Notes under the pieces: generated by a model
What the model was told of the DNA's origin: nothing
Database searches by the model: none
The model's input: the letters and a program-made list of their open reading frames with translations, nothing else
Position numbers and translations under genes: made by a program
Assembly (NCBI GenBank): GCA_030770535.1
Contig: JASVEC010000019.1
Location: 372,001 to 436,000 of the forward strand
Length of the DNA: 64,000 bases
DNA from: Batkoa obscura
Taxonomy: Eukaryota > Entomophthoromycota > Entomophthoromycetes > Entomophthorales > Batkoaceae
Direction of reading: 5' to 3'
Shown: piece after piece, positions 59,184-64,000 of the stretch
Numbering within the stretch: the first letter of the stretch is position 1
How the letters are laid out: every line of letters starts with the position of its first letter

Positions 59184-59647
59184 TGTGAAATATCGTTTTG
59201 TCAGCTCCATGATTGACTATACCATAATGATCACTTAAGTTGTTGTGTTCTCGAGTTCAGAGACAATCAATCTCACACTTTTAGTTTGATTTGCTATGAG
59301 AATTTCTAGCTTCATCCCAAAGAATGTTATCCTCTCGTTTTGATATTTGTACTTGTCAGAGTATAAAAGAGATTTTACAACACAGTAAATCGGGGCTTTT
59401 TAACTGAGTTATTCCCTGATATCTCGTACATTTAATAAAGCCACTAAGTTTACTTAATAGTATTTTATGTAAAATTTACAGCACTGCTATCTACTCTATT
59501 TGTCCTACATAGTCTGTAGCCTATTATGCACTATTCTTCATAATTCAAGTCTATCCTAGTCACATAAACTAAGACCTTTCGACTTATAGTGTAGTCAACC
59601 AGGCAATAGCTGTTATTGACTGTAATCACTGAGTACCAGATTTCACA
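59184..59647. mobile_element. Solo LTR, same family (copy 2)
   Basis: 464 bp with the same TGTGAAAT...ATTTCACA ends, central block and promoter/polyadenylation-like signals as 50371-50841. No matching target duplication is seen at its flanks (GATAC versus AAACA). A fossil without internal region; broken and old, judging from its divergence from copy 1. Confidence 0.8.
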
Positions 59648-59696
59648 AAACATACAAAAAATAAATTCAAAGTTAATTTTTAAACAAAAAAATATT

Positions 59697-59793
59697 TGAG
59701 GATGTTTTTTTAGCTTCGTCACTTTTTTTATTTTTTAAGCATTATTTAAGCAAAAAAATTGTTAGTAAAATTCTTTAAAAAAAATACATATTT
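59697..59793 (+). mobile_element. MITE copy 23 (degraded right end)
   Basis: TGAGGATG left end, clear internal TTTTTTAAGCATTATTTAAG and GTTAGTAAAATTC blocks; right terminus eroded. It begins 50 bp after the solo LTR. Confidence 0.8.
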
Positions 59794-59956
59794 AAAGTTT
59801 TCAAGGATAATTTTATTTATATAAATATTACCATAAGTTTAATGCTAATTAGTTGTTTGATTCAAGTTTTAAAAACTGATTTGAATAAACTAGTTAAAAA
59901 AATTTATATTGATATGATATATAAAACATTGCTATAAGACAATTATAGCAAATATA

Positions 59957-60057
59957 TGTGGATATATTTTTTTGTATAAGAATTTTACTAACAATCTTTC
60001 CACTCGAGTAGAGCTCAAAAAATGAAAAAAATAATGAAACCAAAAAAAACATCCCCA
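59957..60057 (-). mobile_element. MITE copy 24
   Basis: TGTGGATA...CATCCCCA with TA on both sides. Confidence 0.92.
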
Positions 60058-60449
60058 TATCAAAAATGAACTTATGCTATAATTAAAAGTACCAATAAAA
60101 GTACTATAAAAAATTAAAATAATTACTATTTAGCTTAGTTTTAATTGTTTGAAAATTAGCTTAAATAAGCTAGTTTTTAAAAATAGTATTTATTAATAAT
60201 CAGACAAATAATTTATATTGATCTATAATTAAAATCTGAATTTTTAGATAAAAAATACTTTTAATTAGAAGCTATTTAAACAATATATTTTAATTATTTA
60301 AAAAACTGTTTAAAAATACTATTACAATTAGCTTTATTTTTTAAATTAACTAATTTTATATATTACTTTATTAAGCATTATTAAAGAATTATAAAACTTT
60401 TAAATAAAAAGTTCAATTTTAAATTTAAAATTGAGAAATTAACTAATAA

Positions 60450-60532
60450 TGGGGATGTATTTTTGTATTTTACTAACATTTTTTCATTCAAATAGCGCTT
60501 AAAAAATAACGAAACTAAAAAAAACAGCTCCA
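60450..60532 (-). mobile_element. MITE copy 25 (internally shortened)
   Basis: TGGGGATG left end and CAGCTCCA right end, but 83 bp long: parts of both arms (after TTTTTGT and before AACGAAAC) are missing. Confidence 0.88.
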
Positions 60533-60668
60533 ATATTGTTTTATTTAGGTCATACTATTTTCCAAAAAGGATGCTATATATCATAATAGAAAAGTATACA
60601 TTATTAAAATCTAATCTATACTTTACTATATAATAGGGTTTAAAACTAATTAAATGCAAAAAGGAAAT

Positions 60669-60740
60669 GATCCCTGGCGGGATCGAACCTGGAATCTTCT
60701 GTTCCGTAGACAGACGCCTTATCCATTGGGCCACGAGACC
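60669..60740 (-). tRNA. tRNA-Arg (ACG), T-arm rearranged, probably non-functional
   Basis: Identical to the tRNA-Arg at 58110 through the D and anticodon arms, apart from one acceptor change. The four bases between the flanking GATCCC and GGGATC read TGGC (60675-60678) instead of GCCA (58116-58119). The result is a T-stem 3' strand CCGCC facing CCAGG, with three of five pairs lost, and a weakened acceptor. Likely a pseudogene created by a 4-bp flip; the internal A and B boxes remain, so transcription is still possible. Confidence 0.8.
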
Positions 60741-60994
60741 ATTTGTTTAGCAAATCTTTGCTTTTCTTGTTTTGTTTGAGTAATAATATTTATATATACT
60801 ATTAAAATTTTAGATTTACTATTTTACTAGAATTAATATTATCATATCTTGTTATTTCAAAGTGTATTTTTATATTTTATTTTAATGAATTATAAACTAA
60901 TTCACTTAATGTAATAATTATAGTATATAAAAAGTATAAGATAACTCATTAGTTTAAAAATTGTTTTAAAAAAAATTATTTATATTAAATAATA

Positions 60995-61094
60995 TAGGGG
61001 TGTATTTTTGTGTTTAAGGGTTTTATTAATAATTTTTTGCTCAAATAGCGCTTAAAAGATAGAAAAAGTAATAAAACCAAAAAAAACATCTTCA
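60995..61094 (-). mobile_element. MITE copy 26
   Basis: TAGGGGTG left end preceded by TA, CATCTTCA right end; CTCAAATAGCGCTTAAAA core intact. Confidence 0.88.
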
Positions 61095-61202
61095 TTAAAA
61101 CATATTGATATTATTAAGCTAATATCATATTATTTGGTACAAAGCCAATTGATATATTATATAAAAAAATTAAAGAATTTAATATGATGATACCTAAAAA
61201 AT

Positions 61203-61241
61203 GTAGAATGGTTAGATATTCTAACCAATTAGTCATTCTAC
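61203..61241. repeat. Nested hairpin
   Basis: Outer stem GTAGAATG (61203-61210) / CATTCTAC (61234-61241) encloses an inner stem GGTTAGA-TAT-TCTAACC. Two stacked perfect stems in 39 bp; function unknown. Confidence 0.55.
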
Positions 61242-61673
61242 CTTTATTAAAATAGTTTTTGAGGTCAGGCTGTGCTGTATTTTACTAATACTTCATATTT
61301 TATAACTTTATTGAAAATTTGACCATAAATAAAGCTAAAACTAAATTAGTAATTGATACCTAAACGTGTAAAAAAAGGAGTATAATTTTGGATTAATTTA
61401 AGATTAAACAATAAAATTCTATTTTATACAATAATATATTATAATTGATATATTAAACGCGTTATAAGGAAAATCATTAGATTTTTTTAAACTTCATAAA
61501 TTAAAATCCGCCCAAATAGCATCAAAATTCCATAAAAAAGGGAAGCAAAATGAAAATAAAACCTTCAAATGATCATGCTAATAACATCTAAGAGAGTCAC
61601 ATTGAGAATTCAAATTCACTAAATGACCAAAATTTAAAATAGTGACTTTACCATAAATTAAACAAACAGTGGC

Positions 61674-61681
61674 TATAAATA
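61674..61681 (+). promoter_or_regulatory. Putative TATA box of the S28 peptidase
   Basis: TATAAATA 30 bp before the first in-frame ATG (61704) and 57 bp before the second (61731). Initiation about 30 bp downstream of the box would favour the second ATG. Confidence 0.45.
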
Positions 61682-61703
61682 AGAAATACTAACCCTCGAA
61701 TTT

Positions 61704-63161
61704 ATGACATCAAAAAAATACTTAATTGTTATGAAGCTTTACTTGAGTTTACTTTTACTTGGTTGTGTTGTGGCAGTTCCGAAATTAACCACCTTAAGGG
61801 TTGATGACAGTATATTAGATCAGTTTAACTCCAGAGTATCTAATGCTGTAGCTGAGCAATGGTTTAACCAGACATTAACCCATGACGGAGGCAAAGACAG
61901 TAAAGTGTATTGGAAGCAAAGATACTTTGTAAATGATCAGTTTTATAAACCTGGTGGACCTGCTTTTCTTTTCATAGGCGGTGAAGGGGAATTAAATGGC
62001 GGATGGACACAATATTCTCTTATAGCCAAAGCTGCTGAAAAATACAATGGTGTGGTTTATGCCCTAGAACATCGATTTTATGGTGTTTCCTACCCCAAAC
62101 CAGATTTAACCCTCGGTAGCTTGAAATATTTAACTTCAGAGTTGGCTATTGATGATTTAGCATATTTTGCTAAGAATATTAAGCTTCCTCAATCAAAAAG
62201 GCTATCTTACCAAACTGAAAAGACTAAATGGATCCTTGCAGGAGGAAGTTATCCTGGAAATCTTGCAGCATGGACTCGCTTAAAGCACCCTGAAGTGTTC
62301 CATGGTGCCATTGCATCCTCTGCACCAGTTGAAGCTAAAGAAGACTTTTTTGAATACGATCAACAGGTTCAAAGATCTTTAGCAGAGAACGGAGGAAAAC
62401 AATGCGCCAATTACTACGTTGAAAATTTCAAAGCCATTAACAAAGTGTTACTCAAAGGAACTACACAGGAGAAAAAGGCATTAAAAGATAAATTTTCTTG
62501 TGGTGATGTTGCTGATGACGCTTTTGGTTTAGCTCTAATTTATGTATCAGGTACTGTACAATACAATAACAACAATCGACCAGGAAATGTTGAAGAGTAC
62601 TGTAAGACTCTTAAATTAAATGGTACTAGTACAGAAAAGCTCAATGACTTTGCCAGGGATTTCAAGAGCCGTTTAAGCATTTACCAGTGCAAAGATTTTG
62701 TTGACTACTCTTATTATAAAAATACCAATAAACCATCACCAACTGAAGCTTATCGCCAATGGCTATACCAATCTTGTACTGAATTTGGGTACTGGCAAGT
62801 AGCTCCTCATGAAGGATTTGATTCAGCTCGTTCCCAACTTTTAACTGTGCCATACTTTAGAAATCTCTCATGCGAGTTTATATTTGGTCCTAATGGCCCA
62901 AAAAGACCAAATATTGATGAAACTAATCGTAAATACCAAGGGAAAAATATTAAAGTTGATAATGTTTTATTTGTAAATGGAGATCTTGATCCTTGGATGC
63001 CTCTTTCTATAACAAAGTCAACCAAAAGCTCTATGCCTTCAATTGTAATTAAGGGTGCATCTCATTGTGCCGATTTATCTTCGTTTAATCCTACAGATAC
63101 TAAAGAAGTCACTGAGGCTAAAGGCAAAGTCTTAGCATTCCTTGATGAGCTTCTAGTATAA
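61704..63161 (+). CDS. Secreted S28 serine carboxypeptidase (PRCP/DPP-II-like)
   Basis: Extracellular peptidase of family S28, which removes residues next to proline; in fungi often secreted for protein digestion. Numbered from 61704, the product is 485 residues. An N-terminal hydrophobic segment (KLYLSLLLLGCVVAV) acts as signal peptide. EQWFNQTLTHDGG is the conserved entry strand, PGGPAFLFIGGEGELNG gives the oxyanion region, LAGGSYPGNLAAW holds the nucleophile Ser182, NGDLDPWMP carries Asp429, and KGASHCADL carries His454. Several N-glycosylation sites occur. Starting at Met10 (61731) gives a normal 16-residue signal peptide and suits the TATA position better than Met1. Length and motif order are normal for the family. 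No introns. Confidence 0.93.
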   Translation: MTSKKYLIVMKLYLSLLLLGCVVAVPKLTTLRVDDSILDQFNSRVSNAVAEQWFNQTLTHDGGKDSKVYWKQRYFVNDQFYKPGGPAFLFIGGEGELNGGWTQYSLIAKAAEKYNGVVYALEHRFYGVSYPKPDLTLGSLKYLTSELAIDDLAYFAKNIKLPQSKRLSYQTEKTKWILAGGSYPGNLAAWTRLKHPEVFHGAIASSAPVEAKEDFFEYDQQVQRSLAENGGKQCANYYVENFKAINKVLLKGTTQEKKALKDKFSCGDVADDAFGLALIYVSGTVQYNNNNRPGNVEEYCKTLKLNGTSTEKLNDFARDFKSRLSIYQCKDFVDYSYYKNTNKPSPTEAYRQWLYQSCTEFGYWQVAPHEGFDSARSQLLTVPYFRNLSCEFIFGPNGPKRPNIDETNRKYQGKNIKVDNVLFVNGDLDPWMPLSITKSTKSSMPSIVIKGASHCADLSSFNPTDTKEVTEAKGKVLAFLDELLV

Positions 63162-64000
63162 ATAAAATTATATTTTTAAAAGTATCTATTTTTTGAGTGT
63201 AAAGCGAAAATGCTTTTATAGCGCCTTATATTATTATGAATGTGAACACTTATAGTTATGAAAAAAGCAACGTTATATATTAAACTATTAAGATTAGTAA
63301 AATCATAAAAAGAATAGAACATTTAAAACAGTTTATAAAGAGTTTTATCTTTTTAACACTATATGGGGATGTTTTTTTTAGTTTCATCACTTTTTTGATT
63401 TTTTAAACATTTTTTGTACAAAAGGATTGTTGATACAATTCTTAAATAAAAAATACATCCCTATATGTATCTAGCTTCTAATAGTCTGATTTTTAAAACT
63501 AATTTTAGAAAAACACTTGCTAGTTCAAAAGACTAACAATACGTTTATTATGTAAAACAAAAAGAAAGCACTGGATGAGAATTTGGTTATTTTGAAAAAA
63601 CTATTAACAGTATCCTGGGATTGTTATAGGCACAAGCCCAAGGGGCTAAAAAGGTATTTATTAGTAACTTTCTGAACCGACTAAAAATGTCTCTTAATAG
63701 CTCAAGAAGTCCTAAGCTCATTTTATCCCAGAAAAAGCTATTAAGGAACAGAAAACTTTATTTTTTCAACATGTTTATGTTGTCATATATTTATTTTCAG
63801 TCTATTGTTTAAGTCTAAATTTTTATCTCTCGTAAAAATAGTAAATCCAAGAACTGAATAGAATTTTGTAAAATAGTAGTAGCTAAAGTAATGGATGTAC
63901 AATAGAAATAAGCAAAAGTTATTATTTTCTTTGACGTAGCTTTATTAAAAAAATGTATTTTTAAAAATAACTCTTTTTTGTTCCCTTGGTTTCTTCGCTA
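63162..64000. other. Intergenic to window end, one MITE
   Basis: No gene supported. A slightly less AT-rich piece near 63590-63740 may be old coding DNA, but it has no frame I can recognise. Confidence 0.5.
63364..63463 (+). mobile_element. MITE copy 27
   Basis: TGGGGATG left end, CATCCCTA right end, TA on both sides; central part diverged (AAACATTTTTTGTACAAAAG). Confidence 0.9.

Larger units (their letters stand above)
59648..60668. other. Intergenic with three MITEs
   Basis: No gene; MITE copies at 59697, 59957 and 60450. Confidence 0.65.
60741..61673. other. Intergenic with one MITE and a nested hairpin
   Basis: No gene; MITE copy 26 at 60995 and a hairpin at 61203-61241. Confidence 0.6.

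Noticed and set aside
61180-61260. Nested hairpin considered as a transcription terminator
   Set aside because: Rho-independent terminators do not apply to a fungal nuclear genome, and no RNA polymerase III gene ends here.

Overview
The window looks like nuclear DNA of an early-diverging filamentous fungus. It is very AT-rich, has short GT-AG introns of about 45-130 bp, eukaryotic tRNA genes, and fungal regulators and cell-wall genes. The mix of secreted families (AA11-like LPMOs with a CBM19-like tail, tyrosinases, HExxH metallopeptidases, S28 peptidases), partly in tandem and partly decayed, is most like the Entomophthoromycotina (Conidiobolus-like). That placement is inference from gene content; no species marker is present.

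Layout. 0-15 kb: two tandem LPMO genes on the minus strand, an MFS drug-type exporter, an unrecognised type I membrane protein, tRNA-Ala and a third LPMO gene. 16-20 kb: a dead fungal transcription factor, a dead tyrosinase carrying a MITE, and tRNA-Val. 20-30 kb: housekeeping genes NAA38, TUL1/DSC1 and a 14-exon IQGAP, with two broken tRNA-Arg copies between them. 30-37 kb: a second dead tyrosinase, the intact tyrosinase, and an AIF2/FSP1-like flavoprotein. 37-45 kb: a gene-poor stretch with nine MITE copies and remnants of F-box/repeat proteins. 45-57 kb: DBR1 (10 exons), two tandem leishmanolysin-like metallopeptidases, and FAR11/STRIP (12 exons). 57-64 kb: tRNA-Glu, tRNA-Arg, a solo LTR, a rearranged tRNA-Arg and an S28 serine carboxypeptidase.

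Two gene classes alternate. Housekeeping genes are intron-dense (13, 9 and 11 introns in IQGAP, DBR1 and FAR11). The lineage-expanded secreted genes have none, and occur as tandem copies with near-identical internal tracts (gene conversion) or as pseudogenes. All multi-exon models were joined by hand and keep frame from start to stop.

Most notable unexplained structures: a roughly 100-bp TA-target fold-back MITE family (27 copies plus one divergent relative), with an insertion site proven by paralogous empty sites; a 4-bp hairpin flip that rearranges a tRNA-Arg gene; a roughly 250-bp imperfect palindrome; and two conversion tracts (449 and 353 bp, one mismatch each) in unrelated gene families.
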